A stretch of 64,000 nt of DNA from Klebsiella ornithinolytica NBRC 105727 = ATCC 31898 (GCF_001598295.1 NZ_BCYR01000001.1:682001-746000); one strand, 5' to 3'; shown: positions 9,041 through 21,589, counted from the first letter of the stretch. Numbers and translations: made by a program. The notes: a model not told the origin generated them from the sequence alone.

Positions 9041-10177
9041 TTAACGAATGGGGTGATGTACGGCATTAAAACCGAGCTGACGCAGCAGCGTCGCCGCCTG
9101 CACATCGCTGCACTGCACGTACAGTGATGACCATTCGCGGCGTTCCTGATAATTTTTGCGCAGCTTGTCAAACTCACCCGGCACGCCGGCCACTTTTCGC
9201 AGCGGCGCATCATCGCGGCGCACATCATACACCAAATGCACCAATCGTTTCAGCGTTGGCTGATCGAGCGCGCCGTGCAGGGTAATGCGGCCAAACTCCG
9301 GGGCGGGCAGCAACGTGTCCAGCGCCACCTGTTGCGGATGGCCGATAAAGGCGCTGTAGGCTTCAAACACCTGCGTCGTCCCGCGCGCTTTGCCTTCGAG
9401 GGTGTAGCCCGCGATGTGCGCGGTGCCAATATCTACGCGATCCAGCAGCGCAAGGTTCAAATCCGGCTCAGGTTCCCAGACATCAAGCACGACGCTCAAC
9501 GCCTGCCCGCTTTGCAGACAGGCCAGCAGCGCGCCGTTATCCACCACCGGTCCGCGGCAGGCATTGATCAGCACGCTTCCCGGTTTCAGACGGCGAATCA
9601 GCGCCTCATCCGCCAGATGCAGGGTTTTGTAACGACCTTCTTTATATAAAGGCGTGTGGAACGTCAGAACGTCCGCTTCCTCTACCAGCTCATCCAGGGT
9701 ACGGAAGTCGCCTTCATCGCCCCGGTCGGCACGCGGCGGATCGCACAGCAGCGTTTTGATCCCCAGCGCTTCCAGACGCTTTTGCAGGCGCCTACCGACG
9801 TTGCCAACGCCGACGATGCCGACGGTACGATCGGTCAGCGCGAAACCGTCGCGCTCAGCCAGCATCAGCAGCGCCGAGAAAACATATTCTACGACCGCTA
9901 TCGCATTGCAACCGGGCGCGGCAGAAAAGCCAATTCCGGCCTGCTGCAGCCACGTCTGATCGACATGATCGGTACCGGCTGTCGCGGTGCCCACGAATTT
10001 AATTGCCTTGCCGGCGAGCAGCGCTTCATTGACTTTCGTGACCGAGCGAACCATCAACGCATCGGCGCCGGTCAGCGCGTCGACGGGGACGGGACGGCCG
10101 GGGACCGCCTCGACTTCGCCCAGGCGACTAAAAAGCTCGCGGGCATAGGGCATATTTTCATCAACGAGGATTTTCAC
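9041..10177 (-). CDS. pdxB: Erythronate-4-phosphate dehydrogenase PdxB
   Basis: Second step of the DXP-dependent pyridoxal phosphate pathway: oxidises 4-phosphoerythronate. 378 residues, matching E. coli. A D-2-hydroxyacid dehydrogenase fold is visible: Rossmann motif [18 protein letters not shown] near residue 120, then the catalytic Arg ([14 protein letters not shown]), Glu (WEPEP) and His (GTAHIAGYT) segments in order, plus the PdxB-specific C-terminal dimerisation domain. It heads the pdxB-usg-truA group and is divergent from flk. Confidence 0.97.
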   Translation of the reverse strand: MKILVDENMPYARELFSRLGEVEAVPGRPVPVDALTGADALMVRSVTKVNEALLAGKAIKFVGTATAGTDHVDQTWLQQAGIGFSAAPGCNAIAVVEYVFSALLMLAERDGFALTDRTVGIVGVGNVGRRLQKRLEALGIKTLLCDPPRADRGDEGDFRTLDELVEEADVLTFHTPLYKEGRYKTLHLADEALIRRLKPGSVLINACRGPVVDNGALLACLQSGQALSVVLDVWEPEPDLNLALLDRVDIGTAHIAGYTLEGKARGTTQVFEAYSAFIGHPQQVALDTLLPAPEFGRITLHGALDQPTLKRLVHLVYDVRRDDAPLRKVAGVPGEFDKLRKNYQERREWSSLYVQCSDVQAATLLRQLGFNAVHHPIR

Positions 10178-10285
10178 GGTTCAGTACCTGTCTGAGAACG
10201 AGAGTAAACCGGGGAAGTGTGCCATAATCTCGCCGCCAGGAACATCATCACCGGGCCTCTGTACAGCAATACGGAAAGGATTAAT

Positions 10286-11260
10286 ATGACACAACCCGTT
10301 TCAGGTATGTCCGATCGTCCCCCGGGAACCGGCGCTTCCGTCGCCGGAGAGCCCGCGCTAACCATGCAACAACGTACCGTTCTCGAGCGACTGATTACGC
10401 GCCTGGTCGCGTTAACTTCGCAGCAGAACGCGGAAGTGTGGGCGGGAATCAAGCACGATCTGGGGCTCAAAGGCGATGCGCCGCTGCTGGCGTGCCACTT
10501 TAGCGCTGCCGAAAACAACCTGAATCAACGCGTAACCGTGGCGCAGCAAAATCACCATCAGCGCCAGATTCTGGCGCAGTTGAGCGAGTTGCTGAGTCAG
10601 GGGAACAACCGTCAGGCAGTGAGCGATTATATTCGCCAGCATTATGGGCAAACGACGCTGCATGCGCTGACGCAGGAGCAGTTGCAAAATATGCTGCAGC
10701 TCCTGCAAAACGGCCAGCTGTCGATCCCTCAGCCGCAGCAGCGCCAGCCGACTCTGCGCCCGCTGTTGCCCGCGGAGCACAACACGCTTAATCAGCAGGT
10801 AAGCCGTCTTGCCGCCGCAACCGGCGAACCCGGGAAACTGATCTGGCAGTCAATGCTGGAGCTGTGCGGTGTAAAAACCGGTGAGCTGATTCCGGCTACC
10901 CACTTCACTCCCCTCTCCTACTGGCTACAGGCGCGGCAGACGCTCAGCGCGCAGTCAGCCCCGACCCTGACCTCTCTGCAGGCGGCGCTGAAGCAGCCGC
11001 TGGAAGCGCAGGAGTGGCAAAAGATCGTCGATTTCGCCCAGCACAACTGGCACGTCACGCCGCAAACGGCGTTGAGCGCAACGCAGATTCTGACGCTGCT
11101 GAATAAGGTCTTTGTGCTTCGTGTCGCCCGGGCGCAAGAAACGCTGGCCATTCCCGCGCTGCCGCCGGAACCCTCTTCGCTCGTCGGGCGGCTCAAAAAG
11201 CCGGGAGTGATTGTTCTGGTATTGATACTGCTTATCGCTCTGCTCTGGCTGGTGATGTAA
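10286..11260 (+). CDS. flk: Flk/RflH flagellar-biosynthesis regulator
   Basis: Tail-anchored inner-membrane protein which in Salmonella couples flagellar ring assembly to hook-length and substrate-specificity checks. 324 residues: a polar, Gln-rich cytoplasmic domain with the conserved GNNRQAVSDYIR and LLPAEHNTLNQQVSRLAAATGEP segments, and a C-terminal hydrophobic anchor (last ~20 residues). Start MTQPVSG chosen for the GGAAAGG ribosome site 6 bases upstream; a longer frame from 10217 lacks one. The gene is also kept in non-motile relatives, so its presence does not prove motility. Confidence 0.9.
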   Translation: MTQPVSGMSDRPPGTGASVAGEPALTMQQRTVLERLITRLVALTSQQNAEVWAGIKHDLGLKGDAPLLACHFSAAENNLNQRVTVAQQNHHQRQILAQLSELLSQGNNRQAVSDYIRQHYGQTTLHALTQEQLQNMLQLLQNGQLSIPQPQQRQPTLRPLLPAEHNTLNQQVSRLAAATGEPGKLIWQSMLELCGVKTGELIPATHFTPLSYWLQARQTLSAQSAPTLTSLQAALKQPLEAQEWQKIVDFAQHNWHVTPQTALSATQILTLLNKVFVLRVARAQETLAIPALPPEPSSLVGRLKKPGVIVLVLILLIALLWLVM

Positions 11261-11314
11261 TTCCGCGTTGCTGGCCGGCAGACAGGGTATCGGTGGCGGT
11301 TATCTTTATACTCA

Positions 11315-11337
11315 AACGCCCGCACGATGCGGGCGTT
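11315..11337 (-). terminator. Terminator between flk and the porin gene
   Basis: Perfect stem AACGCCCGCA / TGCGGGCGTT with a three-base loop, followed on the minus strand by TTTGAG. It probably ends the PTS-porin operon and may also serve flk. Confidence 0.65.
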
Positions 11338-11355
11338 GGTGTCTTGATGAGGCAA

Positions 11356-13047
<1,692 letters not shown>

Positions 13048-13088
13048 TTATAATACGCCTTCAGCCGGATGACTGAAGGCAGGGAAAG

Positions 13089-13400
13089 TCAGGCAGAGAT
13101 TTCTTGTCGCAGCGCAATAATTTCTTTGGCTAAGTCCTGGCACAGCATCGCGGTCATTAAATGGTCCTGCGCGTGAACCAGAATGAGATTGACGGTCATT
13201 TTCCCGCAGCCTTCATCCAGACCAATCAGCGCCGTTTGTATCTTGTGCGCCTCCCGGCAGGCCATTTCTGAGCTGGCCATTAGCGTCTCAACGGTCTCCC
13301 ATTCCCGGCGGCGCGAGGCGGCGATGGCCTCCATTGCATCCGAGCGGGCCTGTCCGGCATGGATAAGCAGTTCCATCACCGTGCTTTCATCAGCAAACAT
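13089..13400 (-). CDS. PTS lactose/cellobiose-family EIIA
   Basis: Cytoplasmic phosphocarrier of 103 residues that passes phosphate from HPr to EIIB. The all-helical Lac-type IIA signature VHAQDHLM is present; His-76 is the predicted phosphorylation site and Asp-79 the trimer metal ligand. A GGGGAAA ribosome site precedes the ATG. It lies 21 bases after the IIC gene and 59 before the porin gene. Confidence 0.92.
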   Translation of the reverse strand: MFADESTVMELLIHAGQARSDAMEAIAASRRREWETVETLMASSEMACREAHKIQTALIGLDEGCGKMTVNLILVHAQDHLMTAMLCQDLAKEIIALRQEISA

Positions 13401-13421
13401 ATTTATTTCCCCACGTTTTTA

Positions 13422-14744
13422 TTACTCAGCGGCCGCTGCGGTATTCACCTTGTTCGCCGCAATCACAAACGGTAAATAGATCAGCGTTGAAACAGCGAGG
13501 CACAGAATGCCGACAAAGAGCGCTAACCAGTTACCGCCGGTCCCAAAGAAGGCAATCAGCGGACCTGGCGTGGTCCACGGAACCGCATAGGCAATCGGCG
13601 GAATAAACTCCATGCTAATAAAGAAGTAACCAATCAACGAGTTAATGAAAGGAACCAGGATAAACGGAATCACCAGAATCGGATTCAGGACGATCGGTAA
13701 ACCAAACATCACCGGTTCGTTGATATTGAACAAACCCGGTACGAAGGCCATTTTCGCCAGATCGCGATAATCCTTACGCCGCGAAGCGATGAAGATGGCC
13801 AGCAGCAGCCCCAGCGTCATCCCCGAGCCGCCGCAGTTGGCGAACGCATCGTTGATGCCGGTCCAGGTTATCGGATAAGGCGCCCCCCATGTGGTGCCGT
13901 GTGAGGCCGCATAGGAGAGGTTTTCCAGATTCGCTTCCGAGAAAATAGTTTCCCGAATCGCCGCAACGGTATTCGGCCCGTGGATCCCCAGCACCCACAG
14001 GAAGTTTGCCACCAGCCCCAGAATCAGAACGGTGATAATGTTGGTCCCCATATCCTTCAGCGGCGCCTGAATCAGCGTATAGATCAGATCGTTAAGGCCA
14101 TTCGGCGAGATGCGGGTCAGCAGGTAGTTCATGATGGAAAAGAAAATCATCACAAAGAAGATCGGCAGCAGCACCTTGAACGAGCGCGCCACCGCCGGCG
14201 GTACCGCTGCCGGCATCGTAATGGCCACTTTCGGGTTACGCGCCAGCCGGCAAAAGACCTCGCTGGAGATCAGCGCAACGATAATGGCTACAAACAGCCC
14301 CTGCGGCCCGAGATATTTTGTCGTCAGATAAGCCTGACCATCGATGATGGTATAAGGTGTATAGACCACAAAAAAGGCGCCAATCGCCGTTAGTCCGCAC
14401 AGCAGATCGTCCTGCTGGAAGCTAATCGCGATATTGCGCGCGACGAGAAAGGTAATCAATATTGCCATAATATTGACTGAGCCATTCATCACCGGGGTAA
14501 AAATTTGCTGTGCATCAGCAAGATTCGGGAATATTGTTCCCAAATGTAAAATGCTGGCAATAAAACCATCAGGAGACAATATTGCAAAGTTAATTAAGAT
14601 AATCAGCGAACTGGCCATCACGATTGGGAAGGATAAAATAAATGCATCCCGAATCGCCGATACGTGAATCTGAGAATTTAGTTTTATAGCCACGGGGACA
14701 AGGATTTTCTCCATGCCGCGTTCAAAGGCATTCATAAAACTCAT
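13422..14744 (-). CDS. PTS lactose/cellobiose-family EIIC permease
   Basis: 440-residue inner-membrane sugar channel that phosphorylates during uptake with EIIA/EIIB. About ten hydrophobic spans; the family motifs GIHGPN (about residue 250) and FNINEPVMFGLPIVLNP (about 335-350, sugar site) are intact. It resembles ChbC/CelB-type permeases, so a beta-diglucoside is a reasonable guess, but no hydrolase gene sits nearby to fix the substrate. Confidence 0.93.
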   Translation of the reverse strand: MSFMNAFERGMEKILVPVAIKLNSQIHVSAIRDAFILSFPIVMASSLIILINFAILSPDGFIASILHLGTIFPNLADAQQIFTPVMNGSVNIMAILITFLVARNIAISFQQDDLLCGLTAIGAFFVVYTPYTIIDGQAYLTTKYLGPQGLFVAIIVALISSEVFCRLARNPKVAITMPAAVPPAVARSFKVLLPIFFVMIFFSIMNYLLTRISPNGLNDLIYTLIQAPLKDMGTNIITVLILGLVANFLWVLGIHGPNTVAAIRETIFSEANLENLSYAASHGTTWGAPYPITWTGINDAFANCGGSGMTLGLLLAIFIASRRKDYRDLAKMAFVPGLFNINEPVMFGLPIVLNPILVIPFILVPFINSLIGYFFISMEFIPPIAYAVPWTTPGPLIAFFGTGGNWLALFVGILCLAVSTLIYLPFVIAANKVNTAAAAE

Positions 14745-14856
14745 GATGAACCCTTATTTTTATCGATAATCTGCGATAGCGCCCCAGCACTGGAGCAGAG
14801 GTATCCGGCGGCACGACGCTGAAATTCAGGCGTTAACCGGGGTAATAGACAAAGAA

Positions 14857-15171
14857 TTATTTATTGGCCAGTAAGGTAAGCGCACTGTCTAACACCGCCG
14901 GGCCATCCATTTGCCCGTAATATTTCATATCAATAACCGCAACCGGCATTTTACCGTGAGCCACCTCTTCTATTTCACTTTTCTGGAAACGAACCTGCGG
15001 CCCTAATAAAACCACATCCACTGCGTTTTTTTTGATTTTTTCTTTGGCTTCAGAAATGGCCAGCGCATTGATATTTACCGCAATCCCTGACGCCGCAGCA
15101 TGCTCCTGCATGCGTTTCACTAACATACTGGTGGACATCCCGGCAGCACAAACTAACAATATATTTTTCAT
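14857..15171 (-). CDS. PTS lactose/cellobiose-family EIIB
   Basis: 104-residue cytoplasmic phosphocarrier with the P-loop-like start NILLVCAAGMSTSMLV; Cys-8 is the predicted phosphocysteine. Strong ribosome site GGAAGGAAA. It is the first gene of the operon, 196 bases from the divergent GntR-type regulator. A 112-base gap separates it from IIC. Confidence 0.93.
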   Translation of the reverse strand: MKNILLVCAAGMSTSMLVKRMQEHAAASGIAVNINALAISEAKEKIKKNAVDVVLLGPQVRFQKSEIEEVAHGKMPVAVIDMKYYGQMDGPAVLDSALTLLANK

Positions 15172-15367
15172 TTTCCTTCCCTTTCCTGTTCATCAGTCTC
15201 AATTGACGAGCACTGTAATAATTGTTAATTTTCTTATCCGCAGTTGCGATCACAGTTAGCAAGAGAAAAGTTGTTCAGAAACCAGGAAAAAAATGAACGT
15301 GTTGGCGTAAATTTAACGATGCATAACAACAACCCAATGTTTTAAAAGGGATTATTGAGGTTCAAAA
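15172..15367. promoter_or_regulatory. Divergent promoter region for the PTS operon and its regulator
   Basis: An AT-rich 196-base interval between the IIB gene (minus) and the GntR-type gene (plus). On the minus strand a good CRP left half-site (TGTGATC, around 15248-15254) lacks a matching right half. ATGCAT-centred dyads near 15320 could be regulator operators. None is strong enough to assign separately. Confidence 0.45.
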
Positions 15368-16087
15368 GTGGTTTATAAAAATGTAGTTAATTTACTGAAA
15401 AACAAAATTAATAGTCCGCTCTATAGCATTGGCGATCTTCTGCCATCAGAAAAAGAATTAGCAGAACTTTATGATGTTTCGCGAAATACACTACGTAAGG
15501 CGCTAAAGGCTCTGGAGGAGGAGGGTTTAATCGAGCGGCGACACGGTTCGGGGACCTGGATTAGAAATAAACATTTCCAGGCATCGGTGACGCATTTAGA
15601 CAGTTTTACCGAAATTGCCCGCAACGAAGGCAAAACGCCCTCTAGTCAAATTCTCAAATTTGAATTGCAAACCGCCCCGCAAGAAATCGCGAAAGGTTTG
15701 CAGTTACAGCACGGTGAACTTGTATATTATGCTAAAAGATTGCGTTTTATCGATAACATTGCGATGCAATTAGAAGAAACCTGGCTCTCGGCAACGCGCT
15801 TTCCTGACCTGACCATCGCCCATATGAAAAAGTCGAAGTTCTCGTATATAGAAAACGAATGCGGGATACGAATTGACGGTTGCTACGAATCCATTGTGCC
15901 GATACTCCCCTCCCCGGAACTGGCCACGCTGCTGCATATCAGTACCAAAGATCCGATCATCAAAATGCAAACCCAGGCGATTGATGAGCAGCATCAGCCG
16001 ATCGACTATTCCATTCTCTATACCAACATGTTTGAGTTTCAGGTGAAGTATTACCTTCCACGGAAAGCCCCCGGTCTCCCTCGCTGA
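15368..16087 (+). CDS. GntR/HutC-family transcriptional regulator
   Basis: 239 residues. The N-terminal winged-helix HTH (about residues 8-72) has the family signature LPSEKELAELYDVSRNTLRKAL and the wing HGSGTWI; a C-terminal UTRA effector domain (about 90-232) binds a small ligand, usually a phosphorylated sugar in PTS-linked members. GTG start with TGAGG upstream. Divergent from the PTS-porin operon, so it most likely represses that operon until the sugar phosphate appears. Confidence 0.88.
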   Translation: MVYKNVVNLLKNKINSPLYSIGDLLPSEKELAELYDVSRNTLRKALKALEEEGLIERRHGSGTWIRNKHFQASVTHLDSFTEIARNEGKTPSSQILKFELQTAPQEIAKGLQLQHGELVYYAKRLRFIDNIAMQLEETWLSATRFPDLTIAHMKKSKFSYIENECGIRIDGCYESIVPILPSPELATLLHISTKDPIIKMQTQAIDEQHQPIDYSILYTNMFEFQVKYYLPRKAPGLPR

Positions 16088-16102
16088 AGACCGGGAATCA
16101 CA

Positions 16103-17278
16103 TTATTGACGTAGGGAGAACAGCGTCATGAAAATGCCCAGAACCGCGCATATTGCCCCCGCCAGAAAAACAGAAGAGTAGCCCAGCGACGTGGCGAGCA
16201 GCCCGGCAAGCGGGCCGGTGACACCGTATGAAATATCCTGAAAGGCCGCATAGCCGCCGAGCGCGGTACCGCGAACCTGAGCCGGTACGCGTTTGACAAC
16301 TTCAACGCCAAGGGACGGGAAGATGAGCGAGCAGCCGCAACCGGTCAACGCCGCACCGGCCAGGGCAACCCAGGCATCTGGCGCCAGCCACAGCAGCGTC
16401 AGGCCAATGGCCTCGATCAGCAGCGACACCATCGCCACTTTTATGCCGCCAAAGCGATCCGGCATCCAGCCAAACAGGATACGCATCAGCACAAAGGCGC
16501 CGCCAAACGCGGTCAGCGTGAAGCCCGCCATCGCCCAGCCGCGGCTGGCGAAATAGAGTGAGACAAAGGTACCAATCACGGCAAACCCCACCCCTTGCAG
16601 CCCCAGACCGATGCCCGGACGCCAGATCATACCGACGACGCTCCATAGCGATGGCCGTTCGCCGCCGTGCGCCGGAACTTTACTGACCGTACCATTGATT
16701 GCCAGCGCCAGCAGCGGTAGTCCCATCGTAACGCAGGCGAGAACCACAACGCCAAAATGCGAGTAGATCATCAGTCCCAGCGGCGCGCCCACGGCCAATG
16801 AGCCGTACATCGCCATCCCGTTCCAGGACATGACCTTGCCTGAACGCGCGGGGCCAACCAGCCCCAGTCCCCAGCTCAGGTTTCCGGTCAACAGCTGGCT
16901 TTCACCAAATCCGAGGATCAAACGCCCCAGTACCAGCAGCGCAAATTTGACCAGCACGGAAACCGGCAGTAACGCGGCCAGCAGCCACGCCGCCCCGGCT
17001 AATGCGCAGGCAAGCATACCCTGCAGCACCGAACGCTTGGCGCCATGTTGATCGGCCAGACGACCGGCGTAGCCACGGGTCAGCACCGTCGCCAGAAACT
17101 GAATGCCCACCGCTACGCCGACTAGCGTATTGCCGAAGCCCAGCTCATGGTGGACAAAGAGCGGGATCACGGGTAGCGGCAGGCCGACGGTCATATAGGT
17201 CAGAAAAACGGCAAAGGTAATACGAAATAATGGAATATTCGCTGACGAGGTATTTGTTGTTTCAGTCGCTGCGGACAT
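16103..17278 (-). CDS. yfcJ: YfcJ major facilitator superfamily transporter
   Basis: 391 residues, twelve predicted membrane spans, nearly collinear with E. coli YfcJ (an arabinose-efflux-like UPF0226 protein) and in its usual neighbourhood beside fabB. The loop 2-3 motif [12 protein letters not shown] is present. Substrate unknown. In E. coli it follows fabB closely; here 870 gene-poor bases separate the two. The PTS operon lies between its 3' end and flk. Confidence 0.92.
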   Translation of the reverse strand: MSAATETTNTSSANIPLFRITFAVFLTYMTVGLPLPVIPLFVHHELGFGNTLVGVAVGIQFLATVLTRGYAGRLADQHGAKRSVLQGMLACALAGAAWLLAALLPVSVLVKFALLVLGRLILGFGESQLLTGNLSWGLGLVGPARSGKVMSWNGMAMYGSLAVGAPLGLMIYSHFGVVVLACVTMGLPLLALAINGTVSKVPAHGGERPSLWSVVGMIWRPGIGLGLQGVGFAVIGTFVSLYFASRGWAMAGFTLTAFGGAFVLMRILFGWMPDRFGGIKVAMVSLLIEAIGLTLLWLAPDAWVALAGAALTGCGCSLIFPSLGVEVVKRVPAQVRGTALGGYAAFQDISYGVTGPLAGLLATSLGYSSVFLAGAICAVLGIFMTLFSLRQ

Positions 17279-18067
17279 GCTTTACTCCAGTTCGCAGAGT
17301 AAGGCGAGGTAGTAGCCACGCCCCCTCCACCTGATTATCAGGGTTAAGGCGCGTTGGTTGACGTTAAACGCTTACGCATTACCGGGGGGATAATGTTTCG
17401 CAGCAGTTTGCCTGTAGAGGTCCGGCTCTGTCAAGCCGACAAAAAGGGATCCCGCAGGCTAATGCCGATGGTTTCAGGATCGGTTGAACGATCCGGCGAA
17501 GGTATAAGTATCCGTCATCTCAAAGAGATTACCGTTTTTGATGCGGCGCTGTCAGATTTTCAACACTCTGCAGGAGTCTCTCTCCTTTAGGCCGCGGTTG
17601 AGCCAGGGATGCCGTTTTTACGCTGGTTTGCGCGAGAGGGGTTTCGTACTCTGAAGTATGTGTTCCGTGGGATATTCCGTTCACTTTTGCGGTATGTTCC
17701 GTGCACGATGCATCCGCCACTGTTCTCACACCCGCTGCGGGTGAACGGCATGGCGGGCGTTTCGCTCGCCCCCATGCCCCCCGGCATTGCGCTGAAAACG
17801 GCCGCTGCGCGGTATGCTCCACTCCGGCTTCATCTGGCGGACCGGGCCGGACTCCCCCCCCTGTCTCGACCTGCCCTCTGGCCGCCTTATTCGTCCCATC
17901 CATGGGATTCCCCCTCCGGGGCCACGCTAACGTTGTTCAAAAACGCTCCTGGTGTTTTTACCCTGAAGACCGGTCCTGGATGCGCACCGGCGTTCTCGTC
18001 CCGTGGCCGTCACGTTGCGATATCCTTGCAAAAGGTTTTTCAGCGGCGGAATGGTCAGCATGGAATA
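17279..18067. other. Gene-poor, GC-rich stretch between fabB and yfcJ
   Basis: No frame here looks like a functional gene. Several overlapping open frames on both strands (for example 17609-18127 plus) arise from GC-rich sequence and have poor composition (Pro, Arg, Ser). One frame contains [10 protein letters not shown], which from memory resembles translations found beside Icd-like/ash-type genes of P4-like prophages. I read the stretch as decayed mobile DNA, weakly supported. An imperfect hairpin (GGATCG/CGATCC) lies near 17480. The yfcJ promoter must lie at the left edge. Confidence 0.35.
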
Positions 18068-18070
18068 AGC

Positions 18071-18106
18071 AAAAAAAATGCGGGTCACCTTTCAGTGACC
18101 CGCATT
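18071..18106 (-). terminator. fabB terminator
   Basis: Minus-strand stem AATGCGGGTCACT / GGTGACCCGCATT followed by eight T; textbook intrinsic terminator 45 bases after the fabB stop. Confidence 0.92.
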
Positions 18107-18151
18107 AGCCCGCAGGCTACCTTTTGACATACCGGTTGGATAACCAGCCGA

Positions 18152-19369
18152 TTATGCCGTGTGTTTACGCATCACCAGCGTGGCGTTGGTGCCGCCGAAA
18201 CCGAAGCTGTTGGACATCACGGTCGTCAGCGCTTGTTCAGTCGGTTTGGTGACGATGTTCAGACCCGCCGCCTGCTCATCCATCTCTTCGATGTTAATGC
18301 TTGGCGCAATAAAGCCATGTTCCAGCATCAGCAGAGAGTAGATCGCTTCCTGCACGCCCGCGGCGCCCAAAGAGTGGCCGGTCATCGCTTTGGTCGCAGA
18401 GATAGCCGGGCTGTGGTCGCCGAAGACTTCGCGAATGGCACCCAGTTCTTTCACGTCACCGACCGGAGTCGAGGTTCCGTGGGAGTTCAGGTAGTCAATC
18501 GGCGTGTCTACACCGGCCATTGCCTGTTTCATACAACGTACTGCGCCTTCACCAGACGGAGCAACCATGTCCGCACCGTCAGACGTTGCGCCGTAGCCGA
18601 CCACTTCGGCATAGATGTGCGCGCCGCGCGCCAGAGCATGCTCCAGTTCCTCAACCACAACCATACCGCCGCCGCCGGCGATAACAAAACCGTCGCGGTG
18701 CGCATCATAAGTGCGGGATGCTTTATCCGGCGTTTCGTTGTATTTGGTGGACAGTGCGCCCATGGCGTCGAATTCACAGGCCATTTCCCAGCACAGCTCT
18801 TCGCCGCCGCCAGCAAAAACGATGTCCTGTTTGCCAAGCTGAATTTGTTCAACCGCGCTGCCGATACAGTGAGCTGAAGTCGCGCAAGCGGAGCTGATAG
18901 AATAGTTCACACCGTGGATTTTGAACGGAGTGGCGAGGCAAGCGGATACCGCAGAAGCCATCGCTTTGGTCACAACGTAAGGACCAACTGCTTTCAGGCC
19001 GCGTGGGCTACGCATCGCATCTGCGCCAAACACCTGAGATTTTGAAGAACCGCCGGAACCGGCAATCAGGCCCACGCGAGGGTTGTTCTGATAAACTTCT
19101 TCTTTCAGTCCAGCATCGGCTACAGCCTGCTGCATAGAGAGATAAGCATAGATAGAGGCATCGTTCATGAAACGGACCACTTTGCGGTCGATAAGACCTG
19201 TGGTGTCCAGTTTAACGTTACCCCACACGTGGCTGCGCATACCAGAATCTTTGAATTCTTGAGAGAAAGTGATCCCCGAGCGCCCTTCACGCAGAGATTC
19301 CAGGACTTCCTGCTGGTTGTTACCGATGCTGGAAACGATGCCCAGGCCAGTAATCACTGCACGTTTCAT
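18152..19369 (-). CDS. fabB: 3-oxoacyl-ACP synthase I FabB
   Basis: Elongating beta-ketoacyl-ACP synthase essential for unsaturated fatty acids. 405 residues. The catalytic Cys lies in [17 protein letters not shown] (about residue 163), and the two active-site His in [11 protein letters not shown] (about 298) and [10 protein letters not shown] (about 333). Divergent from mnmC; the promoter carries FadR and FabR sites (see separate entries). Confidence 0.98.
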   Translation of the reverse strand: MKRAVITGLGIVSSIGNNQQEVLESLREGRSGITFSQEFKDSGMRSHVWGNVKLDTTGLIDRKVVRFMNDASIYAYLSMQQAVADAGLKEEVYQNNPRVGLIAGSGGSSKSQVFGADAMRSPRGLKAVGPYVVTKAMASAVSACLATPFKIHGVNYSISSACATSAHCIGSAVEQIQLGKQDIVFAGGGEELCWEMACEFDAMGALSTKYNETPDKASRTYDAHRDGFVIAGGGGMVVVEELEHALARGAHIYAEVVGYGATSDGADMVAPSGEGAVRCMKQAMAGVDTPIDYLNSHGTSTPVGDVKELGAIREVFGDHSPAISATKAMTGHSLGAAGVQEAIYSLLMLEHGFIAPSINIEEMDEQAAGLNIVTKPTEQALTTVMSNSFGFGGTNATLVMRKHTA

Positions 19370-19411
19370 TCAATACCTCTGTAAGTCACACTATTTTAAG
19401 TTTCGAGTCGC

Positions 19412-19452
19412 ACAATAGCGTACACTTGTACGCCGAACAAGTCCGATCAGCC
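19412..19452 (-). promoter_or_regulatory. fabB promoter with FabR and FadR operators
   Basis: The perfect palindrome GCGTACA-CT-TGTACGC (19418-19433) matches the FabR operator; on the minus strand GGCTGATCGGACTTGTT (19436-19452) matches the FadR activator site known upstream of E. coli fabB. Minus-strand -10 TATTGT (19412-19417) and -35 TTGTTC (19435-19440) are 17 bases apart. FadR activation and FabR repression are established for E. coli fabB. Confidence 0.85.
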
Positions 19453-19527
19453 ATTTTGTGTATAAATTTGCGCCCCCCGGCACACATCGTTAAGATCGTT
19501 CTACGCCTTGAGATTCGAGTAACTTAC

Positions 19528-21516
19528 GTGAAACAAAACGCCATACAACCTGCCAACCTGGAATTCAACGCTGAGGGTACACCTGTTTCCCGAGATTTCG
19601 ATGACGTGTACTTTTCCAATGACAATGGTCTGGAAGAGACGCGCTACGTTTTCCTCGGCGGCAACCGCCTCGATGCACGCTTCCCGGCCCATCCACACCC
19701 GCTGTTTGTGGTCGCCGAGAGCGGGTTCGGCACCGGTCTCAACTTCCTGACACTTTGGCAGGCGTTTGATGTTTTTCGCCGCGATAATCCTGAAGCTACC
19801 CTGCAAAGGTTACATTTCATCAGTTTCGAAAAATTTCCGCTGACCTCCGCCGATCTACGACGGGCTCATCAGCACTGGCCGGAACTGGCGCAGTGGGCAG
19901 AACAATTACAGGCGCAGTGGCCGCTGGCGATCGCTGGCTGCCATCGTCTGCTGCTGGATGACGGACGCATCACGCTGGATTTGTGGTTCGGGGATATCAA
20001 CACGCTGACCCACGAGCTCGATGATTCGCTGAATCAGCAGGTCGACGCCTGGTTTCTTGATGGTTTCGCACCGGCGAAAAATCCGGATATGTGGACACCG
20101 GAGCTGTTCGGGGCAATGGCCCGCCTGGCCAGACCGGGCGGCACGCTGGCCACCTTTACCTCCGCCGGTTTTGTCCGTCGCGGCCTGCAGGAAGCAGGCT
20201 TTACCATGCAGAAACATAAAGGGTTCGGCCGCAAACGCGAAATGCTGATCGGTGAAATGACCCGGACGCTGAATATCCCCGCCCGCACGCCCTGGTTTGC
20301 ACGAACCGGTAGCCAGCAACGCGATGCGGCGATTGTCGGCGGCGGTATCGCCAGCGCCCTGCTTGCGCTCGCGCTGCTCCGCCGCGGCTGGCAAGTCACC
20401 TTGTACTGCGCGGATAACGCCCCGGCTGAAGGCGCATCCGGTAACCGCCAGGGAGCGCTCTATCCTCTGCTTAGCCAGCACGATCCGGCGCTGGCCCGCT
20501 TCTTCCCGGCGGCATTTACCTTCGCCCGCCGCCTGTATGACGCCCTTCCGATCATGTTCGACCATCAGTGGTGCGGCGTCACCCAGCTTGCCTGGGACGA
20601 AAAGAGCGCACAGAAAATCGCGCAGATGCTGGCACTCGACCTGCCGGAAGAGATTGCTGCGGCCGTCAGCGCGCAAACCGTCGCGCAGATCGCCGGCGTC
20701 GAAACCGGCTGCGGTGGAATCACCTATCCCTCCGGGGGCTGGCTCTATCCGCAGCAGCTGACGGCAGAACTTTTTGCGCTGGCGGCAACCCGGGGCCTGC
20801 GCACCCGATATCAGGTTAAGGTCACAACGCTGGCTGCTGACCATGACGGCTGGCAGCTCAATGAGCAGCTGCGTCATGAGGTGGTGGTGCTGGCAAACGG
20901 CCATCATCTGACCGACTTCCCTCAGACTGCGCGGCTGCCGGCGTATCCGGTGGCAGGACAGGTGAGCCATATTCCGACCACGCCTGCGCTGTCCGCTTTG
21001 CGCCAGGTATTGTGCTACGACGGCTACCTGACGCCACAAAACCCACGTTATCAGCAGCACTGCATCGGGGCCAGCTACCACCGCGGACAGACGGAGGCGA
21101 CCTTTAGCGCCGATGATCAACAGCAAAACCGCCAACGGCTGATCGACTGCTTCCCGCAGGCAGCATGGGTGCAGGAGGTAGATACCCGCGGAAATGACGC
21201 CCGCTGCGGCGTGCGCTGCGCCACCCGCGATCACCTACCGATGGTGGGCAATGTACCGGATTATGACGCCACGTTATCGCAGTACGCGACGCTGGCCGAA
21301 CACCAGACGCAGGCGCCGACGGCACCGGTTTACCGCAATCTGTTCGTGCTGGGGGCGCTGGGTTCGCGCGGGCTATGCTCCGCCCCGCTGACGGCGGAAA
21401 TACTGGCGGCGCAGATGAGCCACGAACCGCTGCCGCTGGACCGAGAGACGCTGGCGGCGCTGAATCCGAATCGATTATGGGTGAGGAAGCTGCTGAAGGG
21501 AAAAGCGGTGAAATAA
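19528..21516 (+). CDS. mnmC: Bifunctional tRNA mnm5s2U biosynthesis protein MnmC
   Basis: Last two steps of 5-methylaminomethyl-2-thiouridine synthesis at the wobble position: FAD-dependent removal of the carboxymethyl group, then SAM-dependent methylation. The 662 residues hold an N-terminal methyltransferase (about 1-245, [26 protein letters not shown]) and a C-terminal DadA-type oxidase (about 265-660, FAD motif [17 protein letters not shown]). The start is the GTG at 19528, which matches the conserved [20 protein letters not shown]-terminus; a frame 34 codons longer has no family support and would run through the fabB promoter. Confidence 0.95.
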   Translation: MKQNAIQPANLEFNAEGTPVSRDFDDVYFSNDNGLEETRYVFLGGNRLDARFPAHPHPLFVVAESGFGTGLNFLTLWQAFDVFRRDNPEATLQRLHFISFEKFPLTSADLRRAHQHWPELAQWAEQLQAQWPLAIAGCHRLLLDDGRITLDLWFGDINTLTHELDDSLNQQVDAWFLDGFAPAKNPDMWTPELFGAMARLARPGGTLATFTSAGFVRRGLQEAGFTMQKHKGFGRKREMLIGEMTRTLNIPARTPWFARTGSQQRDAAIVGGGIASALLALALLRRGWQVTLYCADNAPAEGASGNRQGALYPLLSQHDPALARFFPAAFTFARRLYDALPIMFDHQWCGVTQLAWDEKSAQKIAQMLALDLPEEIAAAVSAQTVAQIAGVETGCGGITYPSGGWLYPQQLTAELFALAATRGLRTRYQVKVTTLAADHDGWQLNEQLRHEVVVLANGHHLTDFPQTARLPAYPVAGQVSHIPTTPALSALRQVLCYDGYLTPQNPRYQQHCIGASYHRGQTEATFSADDQQQNRQRLIDCFPQAAWVQEVDTRGNDARCGVRCATRDHLPMVGNVPDYDATLSQYATLAEHQTQAPTAPVYRNLFVLGALGSRGLCSAPLTAEILAAQMSHEPLPLDRETLAALNPNRLWVRKLLKGKAVK

Positions 21517-21589
21517 GCCGAACGGCGGCGATCGCCGTCGGTTGGGACAAAAAGCCGCGCGACATCAGGGCGATACCCGGCGTCACGCG

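Noticed and set aside
15240-15262. CRP site before the PTS IIB gene
   Set aside because: Only the left half matches; the right half has almost no agreement.
17609-18127. 172-residue open frame on plus
   Set aside because: GC-rich sequence is open in several frames on both strands here; composition is poor, no ribosome site, and its 3' end runs through the fabB terminator.
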